From a virus, in the IMG/VR virus record IMGVR_UViG_3300013137_000043, positions 1 through 40,035 of that record: 40,035 nt of DNA; one strand, 5' to 3'. The position numbers and the translations under genes were made by a program. The notes below the pieces were generated by a model, which ran no database searches, was not told the origin of the DNA, and saw only the letters and a list, made by a program, of their open reading frames with translations. Below, piece by piece: positions 21,586 through 28,791 of this stretch. The stretch's first letter is position 1, and every line of letters starts with the position of its first letter.

Positions 21586-22518
21586 TTATCTCCTTTGAAT
21601 TCTTGACATGAATTCATCTTTGCATCCGTCTTTATTTGTTGAAAAGCATCCCCTTACAGCTATCACCTCGAAAGGAGAATCGAATTTTTTCACTCCTCTC
21701 ATTTCCTTGCAGAGATGCCTTCCGCTCATTATCAATATCAATCCTTTCGGAGAAAGTGTTTCTTGCATGCAATCTACTATTTCATGAACGAGCCTTTCGG
21801 CTATCTGGAGTTTGTGAGAATAGAAATCAATCACTCTCGATATCTTACTTGCCCCAATCAAGACCTTGTCGGGGATGTACCCGAAGCTGAATTTTCCAAA
21901 GAAGGGAACGACATGATGCTCGCAGTGTGAGAAAAAATACCCACTATCAATTATCATGTCGTGGTAGAGTATTCCGTCTTCTCCGTTGTTAATTGTCGTT
22001 ATCTTCGGAAATTTATTCTTATCATATCCCTCGAACACCTCTTCCCACATCTTGACAACTCTCTCCGGAGTTTCTCTCAGCCCTGGACGATTCAGATTTT
22101 CTCCGATGAATTCGAGCATCCTCCTGACGATATCTTCTCCTTTATTCTCCTCTTCTTTCTCCCACGGATAACACACCCATCTATCCTCTACTCGAAGACA
22201 AAGGGTTTTTTCAAAGGAATTTTCGACTTCGGGTCTTATGTGAATAGAGACAAAATGATTGTAAGGAAATCTCCTTCTTGTTTCTCCGGAATCAATTATA
22301 TCGTCAACAACAAGAACTCCCGGAGAATCAGCGAAAGCTCTGTGGACCTTTTCAAGTGAGAGCAATCTACTCAGCCTGTCAGCAAGAAGATTTCCGCCAT
22401 TAGGGACTCCATAAATTCCAGAAACTTTTCCTCGAACCCCAGAATTCGAAATCACTCTCGAGAGCTCAACACAATCATCATTGAATTCGTCCCATGTATA
22501 ATAATGTTTTTTCCTCAT
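21586..22518 (-). CDS. folE: Phosphoribosyltransferase-GTP cyclohydrolase I fusion
   Basis: Residues 1-125 are a type I phosphoribosyltransferase: TWDEFNDDCVELS, GIYGVPNGGNLLADRLS and the PRPP-binding loop VLVVDDIIDSGETR (68-81), ending near WVCYPWE as in Gpt-type xanthine/guanine PRTases. Residues 130-300 are GTP cyclohydrolase I: NRPGLRETPERVVKMW, FFSHCEHHVVPFFGK (zinc Cys199 and the catalytic His pair), VLIGASKISRVIDFYSHKLQIAERL and SGRHLCKEMRGV (zinc Cys270). FolE makes dihydroneopterin triphosphate, the first intermediate of the preQ0 pathway. The PRTase half could regenerate GMP from guanine. GAGGAGTAAG before the ATG. Confidence 0.85.
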   Translation of the reverse strand: MRKKHYYTWDEFNDDCVELSRVISNSGVRGKVSGIYGVPNGGNLLADRLSRLLSLEKVHRAFADSPGVLVVDDIIDSGETRRRFPYNHFVSIHIRPEVENSFEKTLCLRVEDRWVCYPWEKEEENKGEDIVRRMLEFIGENLNRPGLRETPERVVKMWEEVFEGYDKNKFPKITTINNGEDGILYHDMIIDSGYFFSHCEHHVVPFFGKFSFGYIPDKVLIGASKISRVIDFYSHKLQIAERLVHEIVDCMQETLSPKGLILIMSGRHLCKEMRGVKKFDSPFEVIAVRGCFSTNKDGCKDEFMSRIQRR

Positions 22519-22519
22519 C

Positions 22520-23209
22520 TTACTCCTCGAATTTTAGAATTAACGGGTCCATGAGTCCAGCCTCCTCGAATCCCTTTGCTCTCAACTTACAGGCAGGACA
22601 GACGCCACATGGAGGCTCTTTTCCTTCATAGCAGGTAAGAGTGTGCTCATACCATTCGAATGTTTCCAGTCTCGCCATAAGAAGGACAGTCTCTGCCTTT
22701 GTGAGCCACATGAGAGGAGTGTGGATATCAAGATTGCAATCTCCAGCAAGAGAAATCGCCACATTCGCTGCCTTGATAAAGACGTCTCTGCAGTCAAAAT
22801 ATCCTGAGAAATCAGTGGAACATACCCCTGTCATGAGATTCGCTATCCCTTTTCTATACGCAATGGCGGCAGCAGATGAAATGAAGAAAAGATTTCGAAA
22901 CGGAACAAATGATGCAGGGACAGAATCATCAAATTTGCATTTCTCAGAAATATCCGAATTTGAATCCATCAATGAAGATTCTGTCACCTGAGAGAAGAGT
23001 CCCGCAATATCGACAACTGCGTGAGATTTCGCTCCTGCTATTTCGCTCAATTTCTTCGCCTTCTCAAGCTCCAGCTTATGCCTCTGTCCGTAGTAGAAGC
23101 TTACAGTATGGACCTCGATGAATGTCTTCATCGCAATAGAGAGACAGGTTGCAGAATCCTGCCCGCCCGACAATAAAACAATTGCTCTTTTTTCATCTAA
23201 ATTTCTCAT
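22520..23209 (-). CDS. queC: QueC, 7-cyano-7-deazaguanine (preQ0) synthase
   Basis: ATP-pyrophosphatase with SGGQDSATCL (14-23), FYYGQRHKLEL, VPFRNLFFIS, GVCSTDFSGYFDCRDVF and the C-terminal zinc cluster CYEGKEPPCGVCPACKLR. All QueC hallmarks are present and the length (229 aa) is standard. It converts 7-carboxy-7-deazaguanine to preQ0 using ATP and ammonia. It overlaps the upstream unknown gene by 4 nt. Confidence 0.92.
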   Translation of the reverse strand: MRNLDEKRAIVLLSGGQDSATCLSIAMKTFIEVHTVSFYYGQRHKLELEKAKKLSEIAGAKSHAVVDIAGLFSQVTESSLMDSNSDISEKCKFDDSVPASFVPFRNLFFISSAAAIAYRKGIANLMTGVCSTDFSGYFDCRDVFIKAANVAISLAGDCNLDIHTPLMWLTKAETVLLMARLETFEWYEHTLTCYEGKEPPCGVCPACKLRAKGFEEAGLMDPLILKFEE

Positions 23210-23652
23210 TCAATTTTTCCTCCCATTTTTGAAAGAAGTTTTCTCTCCGGGTCTCCATAGAGCTTATCTCCCCACTTATTTTTAGCACCAAATCCGTGAA
23301 GAGGAGAAAGGTTTTCAAATGAGAGAAGCATATCGAAAAACTTTTGATGAAACTCCTCTACACTCTGAATCGATTGAAATCTCGCAATGAACCTATCCAT
23401 CTTCATCTGCCATTTTCGATATTCTTTTGTGAGTTCCGGATTTGTGACAAGTGGGCTTTTCTTTAGTTCAATGAAATTCTCTTTTGCCATTTCACAAATT
23501 TCAATAAAATTGCCCTTTAATGTTTCGAGAGGAGAGAATTGATATTTTCCAGTAAAATCAAAAATCGAAATAAGTGCTTTGAAAATTTCCTCAGGAGATT
23601 CTCCCAAGTAATATGTTCCACCATTTATCTTCACATCTACAATCACTGACAT
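23206..23652 (-). CDS. Unknown protein between queE and queC (148 aa)
   Basis: Not recognised. It begins with a beta-hairpin (MSVIVDVKINGGTYYLGESPEEIFKAL), is helical in the middle, and ends HGFGAKNKWGDKLYGDPERKLLSKMGGKIE. It overlaps queC by 4 nt and follows queE by one base, so it is a firm member of this operon. A role in the modification pathway is possible. Confidence 0.6.
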   Translation of the reverse strand: MSVIVDVKINGGTYYLGESPEEIFKALISIFDFTGKYQFSPLETLKGNFIEICEMAKENFIELKKSPLVTNPELTKEYRKWQMKMDRFIARFQSIQSVEEFHQKFFDMLLSFENLSPLHGFGAKNKWGDKLYGDPERKLLSKMGGKIE

Positions 23653-23653
23653 C

Positions 23654-24331
23654 TTAGACCTCTTTCTCGCCGGCTTCCGGCCATATATACTTATGGATTT
23701 GAAGATTAACTATACAGTCTGTGATTCTGTCATTCTTCATCTCTTCTATCAATTTCGCAGCATCAAATTTCCCTCCATGGCAAGGACTAAATGCAAACTT
23801 CGCTTCGCATCCTTGAAGTCTAAGCCGCCTCATCACCTCCTTTGCTTGAGAATAATCCGCAATGCTTGTAATGACAAATTTAATAAAATCATTTTTCCAT
23901 AAAGGAACGAAATTCTCGTCCTTCATATGCCCATCCATCCCTGAGCCTTTCAGCTTATAATCCATTACGAATGAAACATCGAATCTGAATTCCTCATAGG
24001 GCTCGACAGAGAAAAATCCATTCGTCTCAATTGAAACTTTAAAGCATCTCTTCTCTGTCAGCTCCCTAAGAAGGTACTTTAAATCATCTTGAGATTGATA
24101 GAGAGGGTCCCCTCCGGTAAGAGTGACATTTTCGCATCCTTCAGCAATAATAGAATTGACGATTTCATCGACGGTCATAATTCTTCCAGAATCTTTCTTT
24201 TGCGCCCTCCTTGTATCACAGTATGAACATCTGAAAGGACATCCTGCAAACCTGACAAATGTCGCCATCGAGCCCTGGAGGCTTCGATTTACTTCTCCAT
24301 TAATGCTTCGAAATACGCTCAAAACTTTCAT
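23654..24331 (-). CDS. queE: QueE, 7-carboxy-7-deazaguanine synthase (radical SAM)
   Basis: Radical SAM enzyme with the cluster motif CPFRCSYCDT (CxxxCxxC) near residue 30, preceded by FRSINGEVNRSLQGSMATFVRFAGC and followed by VTLTGGDPLYQ and SIETNGFFS, as in QueE. It converts 6-carboxytetrahydropterin to 7-carboxy-7-deazaguanine. The start is set at 24331 (MKVLSVFRS) because TGGAGAAAAG directly precedes it; the frame is open 6 codons further upstream. It overlaps queD. Confidence 0.9.
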   Translation of the reverse strand: MKVLSVFRSINGEVNRSLQGSMATFVRFAGCPFRCSYCDTRRAQKKDSGRIMTVDEIVNSIIAEGCENVTLTGGDPLYQSQDDLKYLLRELTEKRCFKVSIETNGFFSVEPYEEFRFDVSFVMDYKLKGSGMDGHMKDENFVPLWKNDFIKFVITSIADYSQAKEVMRRLRLQGCEAKFAFSPCHGGKFDAAKLIEEMKNDRITDCIVNLQIHKYIWPEAGEKEV

Positions 24332-24686
24332 CTTTTCTCCATTCGGCATAGCTGTTAGTTGTTTCGTATAATCTCACTCTTACAAGACCAGGAAGGAAAG
24401 GAAGAAGCATTATTGCGATATCTTCAACCATAACCTCTGCTGTTGGATTTTCCCATACATCGTTGAGGAGCTCATGGTCTAATTTTTCTATAACAACCTT
24501 ATCGACCGATATTTTCAACTCACCGAAGTCCATTATCATTCCTGTTTTTGGACCTTGGGCTTTTATCTTTCCTGCAACTTCAACTTCGAGAATATAGGTG
24601 TGACCATGCTGGCGGGAACATTTTCCATCGTAATTTGGAAGATAGTGGGCAGAATGAAACTCGAATTTCCGCGTAATAGAAATCAT
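24300..24686 (-). CDS. queD: QueD, 6-carboxy-tetrahydropterin synthase
   Basis: 128-residue PTPS-fold enzyme. It has FEFHSAHYLP and CSRQHGHTYILEVEV (zinc His ligands and the catalytic Cys), TGMIMDFGELK, KLDHELLNDV, NPTAEVMVEDIA and VRLYETTNSYAEW. It converts the FolE product to 6-carboxytetrahydropterin. It is the first gene after the class 2 promoter at 24707, with GAAGGAGAAAAATA before the ATG. Confidence 0.92.
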   Translation of the reverse strand: MISITRKFEFHSAHYLPNYDGKCSRQHGHTYILEVEVAGKIKAQGPKTGMIMDFGELKISVDKVVIEKLDHELLNDVWENPTAEVMVEDIAIMLLPFLPGLVRVRLYETTNSYAEWRKDESFERISKH

Positions 24687-24706
24687 TATTTTTCTCCTTC
24701 ACAAGA

Positions 24707-24735
24707 ATTATAAGGCATTTTTATCAAATTGAGAA
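24707..24735 (-). promoter_or_regulatory. Class 2 phage promoter for the deazaguanine operon
   Basis: Minus strand TTCTCA at 24735..24730, 17 bp, TATAAT at 24712..24707. The 29-bp core is identical to the copy inside the helicase gene (29297..29325) except for one base. Transcription would start only about 15 nt before the queD start codon. Confidence 0.75.
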
Positions 24736-24747
24736 TTTTTTCTTTGA

Positions 24748-26274
24748 TTATCTTAAAATTTCCGAGTCGAGAGCAATCTGCCCAACATCGAGCTGCTGGA
24801 GTACATAGCAACTTGAGAGAGAATCGAATCCTTCATCTCTGTCTGCCACTACTCCGAATCTGAAAACCCCTCTTCTTTTTTCCTCTGGAGTCTGATTTAT
24901 GGTATACATCTTGTCAACATGAGCATTTTTTCTTACATCTCCCGCAGCGTCTGACTGTTGAAGAATTTTCTTATCGAGAGACTTCTTCTCTCCTGTCTGA
25001 CTGACAGTGACAACGCATGCGTGTTTCTCGTCTCCTTGCCCTTTCAGCATTTTCCATCTTTTATCGATTTTCGACCTTTCATCTCCATTATCTCCGGATT
25101 CGTCTCCAAATATTTCTGCGTAATCATAAAGGAGAATGTCGCCATGAAATCCCTCAACAACCTCTAATTTTTCCAGGTCTCTTTTCATCCTCGAGAAGTT
25201 TGCAGAAAAAGCAGGATATGAAAAGATTCGAAAATTGTCTCCGTACATCTTGACAAGTGCATCAATTATTGGCTTTGTGGTTGAGTATTTTATTTTCTCA
25301 ACCCTTCTATTCATCCACCAGAATCCGAGTCGGAAATCCCTCGTCCCTCTACAAAGAGAGCAGGCTTCATATTCGAGTTCTGGCTGCCACTTCGGAAGCT
25401 CCTCATCTAATGATTTCACGAGAGATGATTTGTTTTTTCTTATCTGTTTTGAGCAAGACCCATCTTGATTTTCGAGGCAATCAAATACCGGATAGAGATA
25501 GTTCCCAGTTTCTTTCTTCGCAAGCCCTGTCAGCCTTCTGTAAATTCTTTGCGAGATTTTTCTTGCACTCATTTCGAGAGAGAAAAGAACAACTTTTCTC
25601 TTCTCAAGAATCCCCTGGATTGCAATCTCCTCTAAAATCCAGCTCTTATACCTTTTCATTGGAGCAATAATTCCGATGAGATTCTCTCTTTCAAACCACC
25701 CTGTCACCTCCCCTAACGCACCCGGAAGCTTAAAAAGATGATATTTCTCGTCGTTGTACTCTGAAAAGATTTTCTTGACATATTCCTTCTCAAATGGATT
25801 TACCCAGGAGGCCGTCTCGGCAATTACCTTTTTGTAAGAGCTGAATTCATCCTCCGCTGCATCAACCATATCGAGTTCAAGGTATGAGGAGACTTTTTCA
25901 GATGTGAGCTTCAACTTTCTCTTCTTAATGTACTGGATTGCCTTGTCTGTGAGGTATTGGTCGTTGATTTGCCCTTCAAAAGATTCATATTTTTCTGAGA
26001 GGCTATTGAGAAAATTTCTAATTATTTCTTTTTCTTCATCTGAGATTTTCGACGATTCGATGTTGAAGATATGCTGAATTGATTCCTTCGGAGAGGATTT
26101 GTATTCCGAGAAGTAATCGATACACCACCTCGATACCCTCTTAACAAAATCAACCTCAAAAATTTCTGGAGCCATGATTCCGACAATGCTCTTCATAAAC
26201 TCCGTTGAGACAATCATTCCTGTAATGATGAGCTCTTCAATATAGGTATCGATTTTTCTTCGTCTAACGGACAT
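24748..26274 (-). CDS. DnaB-type replicative helicase with divergent Walker A and zinc insertion
   Basis: 508 residues. The N-terminal helical domain (EELIITGMIVSTEFMKSIVG) is followed by the RecA-fold: Walker A region GIIAPMKRYKSW (201-212), where Tyr replaces the usual Gly before Lys-Ser; VVLFSLEMSARKISQRIYRRLTG (motif typical of DnaB); Walker B DILLYDYAEIF; and VVTVSQTGEKKS. Between them lies an insertion with CLENQDGSC and CSLC (Cys 266, 274, 305, 308), a probable zinc finger. It unwinds DNA at the phage fork and lies directly after the initiator gene. AGGGATAAA precedes the ATG. Confidence 0.82.
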   Translation of the reverse strand: MSVRRRKIDTYIEELIITGMIVSTEFMKSIVGIMAPEIFEVDFVKRVSRWCIDYFSEYKSSPKESIQHIFNIESSKISDEEKEIIRNFLNSLSEKYESFEGQINDQYLTDKAIQYIKKRKLKLTSEKVSSYLELDMVDAAEDEFSSYKKVIAETASWVNPFEKEYVKKIFSEYNDEKYHLFKLPGALGEVTGWFERENLIGIIAPMKRYKSWILEEIAIQGILEKRKVVLFSLEMSARKISQRIYRRLTGLAKKETGNYLYPVFDCLENQDGSCSKQIRKNKSSLVKSLDEELPKWQPELEYEACSLCRGTRDFRLGFWWMNRRVEKIKYSTTKPIIDALVKMYGDNFRIFSYPAFSANFSRMKRDLEKLEVVEGFHGDILLYDYAEIFGDESGDNGDERSKIDKRWKMLKGQGDEKHACVVTVSQTGEKKSLDKKILQQSDAAGDVRKNAHVDKMYTINQTPEEKRRGVFRFGVVADRDEGFDSLSSCYVLQQLDVGQIALDSEILR

Positions 26275-26275
26275 T

Positions 26276-27628
26276 TTATCCCTCGATTACGTTTTGCTCA
26301 GTCAAATATGTCGGAAGTCTTCGATTGAAAGTTGTGTTCGAGCATAACCAGGCAGGAGTGATACTCATATCTCCTTTATCTTCAAGGACTGATTCTACAA
26401 CCATTCCTGCAAGGTCTTTTGGTGTCCTTACAAGAATGGAGTTCATCTTCCCTCGGTGCTTGGAGAAGAATTCATTTGTACGTATCGCTGAGAGTCGGAA
26501 GCAACTTTCCTCTGACTCTGAATACGAAGGATGAATGTCTCCGAGCAATTTCTCCTCGTAGATTTTCTTGAATGTTTTTGTTAGCTCCGGAAATTTATCT
26601 TCGACTACTCTTGTTGATTGTTTTGGTGAATTGAGATAGATGAGAAAAAAACTTCTTTCTGATTTTGAGAAAGGATTGTAGAGAAAGTCTGAAAAGCTCA
26701 TCTTACTAATTCTCTTCTTTTGCTCAGGATTTGATGGCTCATACATTTCATCAAAGGCAGAAAGAGAAAAATTCACAATTGATGTTTTCATATCATCGAG
26801 TGTATAGGTGCATCCTTTGAAAAGAGTTCCTCGCAAGATTTTTCTGAGGCTCCTTATCGAGTCGGCGAAAGTTTTTGTATCGCGAGCAGTTTTATGCAAT
26901 CCAAGACTTTCCCAGTACTCGACAATTTTCTTTTCATCATCTGATATTTGTATCTGAGCAGGCTTTGATTGCTGAGCAGCTTCTTTTCTTTTTTCTTCCT
27001 GCTTTTGTTTTAGAAGAGAAACCTTGGTAGGGAGAACGGTGGGTTCCGAAGGAACCTCCTCTATTTCTTTTTGAGAAGAATATGTAATATTCTTCGAAGA
27101 AGAAATAGTATTAACATTATATTCATCATTTATATTTATATGTCCTGCCGAAGAGAGAATACTGTTCCCTCCCTTCTCTCGATACTGTTCCCGCTCTTCT
27201 ACGGGTACTGTTCCCTCCCTTCTCTCGATACTGTTCCCGCTCTTCTCCGTATGCCTCATACTCTCTTCATCGGGAGGATGAGGCAATTTTCCTCCTTTCC
27301 ACATCACTCTCATCACTCTATTTCTTCCATCGAAGCTCGTTTTTTTCACATATCCTAATCTCCCAAGCTTTGCAACTCCTGTCGAAACAACATCAATTGA
27401 GAGGCCTAAATCATCTGCCAATCTCTGGTTACTTGCGAAGCAGCCTCTTTCATTATCGAGGAGATTTATGAGTGCATAGAGGAATTTTTCATTTGCTGTG
27501 AGTCTTTTGTCTTTGTAGATTTCGATGGGGATGTTGAAGTACTTGATGTAGCATTTTCCTATTTCTCTTGCAAATGCTACATCTGGGTCCTCTTCTTGTT
27601 GAGAGGAGTAGAGATGGTCAGATTCCAT
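26276..27628 (-). CDS. Replication initiator / helicase-loader-like protein with winged helix
   Basis: 450 residues. The N-terminal domain is a winged helix of the HTH_36 type: LTANEKFLYALINLLDNERGCFASNQRLADDLGLSIDVVSTGVAKLGRLGYVKK (about residues 43-97). A low-complexity linker (about 115-230) contains repeated GNSIERRE/GNSILSS-like segments encoded by four DNA iterons. The C-terminal part is unassigned. A DNA-binding N-domain, a linker carrying iterons, and a DnaB-like gene directly downstream are the plan of lambda O / DnaD-type initiators. SD AGGAGGCTCT. It lies downstream of the structured RNA at 27655..27823. Confidence 0.7.
   Translation of the reverse strand: MESDHLYSSQQEEDPDVAFAREIGKCYIKYFNIPIEIYKDKRLTANEKFLYALINLLDNERGCFASNQRLADDLGLSIDVVSTGVAKLGRLGYVKKTSFDGRNRVMRVMWKGGKLPHPPDEESMRHTEKSGNSIERREGTVPVEEREQYREKGGNSILSSAGHININDEYNVNTISSSKNITYSSQKEIEEVPSEPTVLPTKVSLLKQKQEEKRKEAAQQSKPAQIQISDDEKKIVEYWESLGLHKTARDTKTFADSIRSLRKILRGTLFKGCTYTLDDMKTSIVNFSLSAFDEMYEPSNPEQKKRISKMSFSDFLYNPFSKSERSFFLIYLNSPKQSTRVVEDKFPELTKTFKKIYEEKLLGDIHPSYSESEESCFRLSAIRTNEFFSKHRGKMNSILVRTPKDLAGMVVESVLEDKGDMSITPAWLCSNTTFNRRLPTYLTEQNVIEG
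27075..27251. repeat. Candidate replication origin: four 23-bp-phased iterons plus AT-rich palindrome
   Basis: TACTGTTCCC occurs four times, at 27160, 27183, 27206 and 27229, exactly 23 bp apart. Alternate spacers agree, giving a near-perfect 46-bp direct repeat. 23 and 46 are not multiples of three, so the repeat is maintained as DNA, not protein. Directly beside it (27080..27142) is an AT-rich stretch with the perfect 9-bp palindrome GAAGAATAT-GTA-ATATTCTTC (27075..27095). Four iterons plus an AT-rich unwinding region inside the initiator gene is the layout of the lambda origin within gene O. Confidence 0.65.
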
Positions 27629-27654
27629 AGAGCCTCCTATTTTGAAAAATAAAA

Positions 27655-27823
27655 AAGCCTTTTTGAAGGTGGGTAGAAATTGAGTTTGCCGACCAAGGAA
27701 AACTCAAATCTACTTTGGTGAATAAAGAAGAGCAGCATCTAAAGTATCTCTACCCACCTTCAAAAAGGCTTCAATATGTCTTGGTCGGCCGGTTAAAATA
27801 ATCAACTTAATGCTGTTCTTCTT
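27655..27823. ncRNA. Structured RNA element with two loop-mediated pseudoknots
   Basis: Arms 27655..27677 and 27749..27771 pair perfectly over 23 bp. They enclose two hairpins: 27680..27687 with 27700..27707 (8 bp), and 27711..27718 with 27739..27746 (8 bp, one wobble). The first loop (27688..27697, GCCGACCAAG) is fully complementary to 27780..27789; the second (27725..27738) is complementary to 27810..27823 with one wobble. Both partners lie outside the main stem, giving a double pseudoknot. The two wobbles are G-U only on the plus strand, favouring a plus-strand RNA. However, on the minus strand the main stem is followed by TTTTTTATTTTT, like a terminator upstream of the initiator gene. It could be a riboregulated attenuator or a free ncRNA. 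Confidence 0.65.
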
Positions 27824-27849
27824 GTATAAATAAACAAGATTTTAATGTT

Positions 27850-28791
27850 CTAAAAAATAAATTCTTTTCTTATATAATCAACATCTTCTTTGCTTAAGAA
27901 CTCAGGTTCTTCGCAATCAATATCAAGAATTTCTACAGACTTAAATTGTCCAGTCAATGAAAGTAGATTAGCTGTGTAATTTGCTCTCACCTTCGCTTCT
28001 GAGTCAAAAAGAATAAAAATATTTTTAACTTTTTTTTCTATCAGCTGAAGAATCTGTTTTCGAGTGATTACTTTACTCATTGAGGCAACCACTCCATCTC
28101 CTATTCTCCATTTATCAAATGGACCCTCAACTACAACGCAAGATTCGTTCACCTCATCTATTCCATAGAGTGTTTCTTTTATTGAGATGATAGATTTATC
28201 GAGAGGACAAGAAATATATCTGCTCGGCCTCATTCCTGTTATATCTCGGGATGTGAAGGAGACAATTTCTCGATTATAGATTATCGGAATGATAATTGAA
28301 TGCTTATAAAAACCGTATGTATGACAGCTATAGAGATGATATTTTTCTTCTATCTCATCTGGATTGAAATTTCTTTCTATTAGATATTCTCGATGTCGAG
28401 GAAGAAGTCCTTTTGTTGCCTGAGAAGGAATAATGTTTGTTCCGTGAGGAACAAGAGGAATATCATCATCAATAATTAATTTAGCTGATTGATGAGATGA
28501 AAGAACTTCGAGCGCATCATAAAACCCACACTTGAGAAGTCTTCTGATGAGAACTATTGTGTTTCCTTTTTCTCCGCAAACCCAGCAACTATAGTTCTTT
28601 TGCTTTAAATTCCATCCAAAATGATTAGATGAATCTCCACAGAAAGGACAGTCAAGGCCAATCCACCCTCGTCCTATGTTTTTTCCTTTTGTAGAGTAAT
28701 CTATGGAATTGGTATCGAGGAAAGAAAAGATATCAAAGTTTTCTATCAGGAGAGGGATTTTGTCGATAAGATTTTTCAAATTCTTTTCCAA
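27850..28791 (-). CDS. DnaG-type primase
   Basis: N-terminal zinc-binding domain with CPFCGDSSNHFGWNL and CWVCGEKGN (CHC2-like, here four Cys), then the primase core and a Toprim domain with CVVVEGPFDKWRIGDGVVAS and FILFDSEAKVRANYTANLLS (acidic residues for metal). It should prime lagging-strand synthesis with the DnaB-type helicase. The start is uncertain: a TTG at 28791 has AGAGGAT at ideal spacing; another TTG at 28830 gives 13 more residues but a weak SD. Both overlap the upstream helicase gene. Confidence 0.85.
   Translation of the reverse strand: MEKNLKNLIDKIPLLIENFDIFSFLDTNSIDYSTKGKNIGRGWIGLDCPFCGDSSNHFGWNLKQKNYSCWVCGEKGNTIVLIRRLLKCGFYDALEVLSSHQSAKLIIDDDIPLVPHGTNIIPSQATKGLLPRHREYLIERNFNPDEIEEKYHLYSCHTYGFYKHSIIIPIIYNREIVSFTSRDITGMRPSRYISCPLDKSIISIKETLYGIDEVNESCVVVEGPFDKWRIGDGVVASMSKVITRKQILQLIEKKVKNIFILFDSEAKVRANYTANLLSLTGQFKSVEILDIDCEEPEFLSKEDVDYIRKEFIF

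Noticed and set aside
27160-27251. The 23-bp-step repeats as a CRISPR array
   Set aside because: Repeat units are 10 bp with 13-bp alternating spacers that also repeat, inside a coding gene; this fits iterons and not a CRISPR array.
27616-27644. A plus-strand promoter (TGGTCA-N17-TATTTT) for the structured RNA
   Set aside because: Only 4 of 6 matches in each hexamer; too weak to call, though the strand of the RNA remains open.
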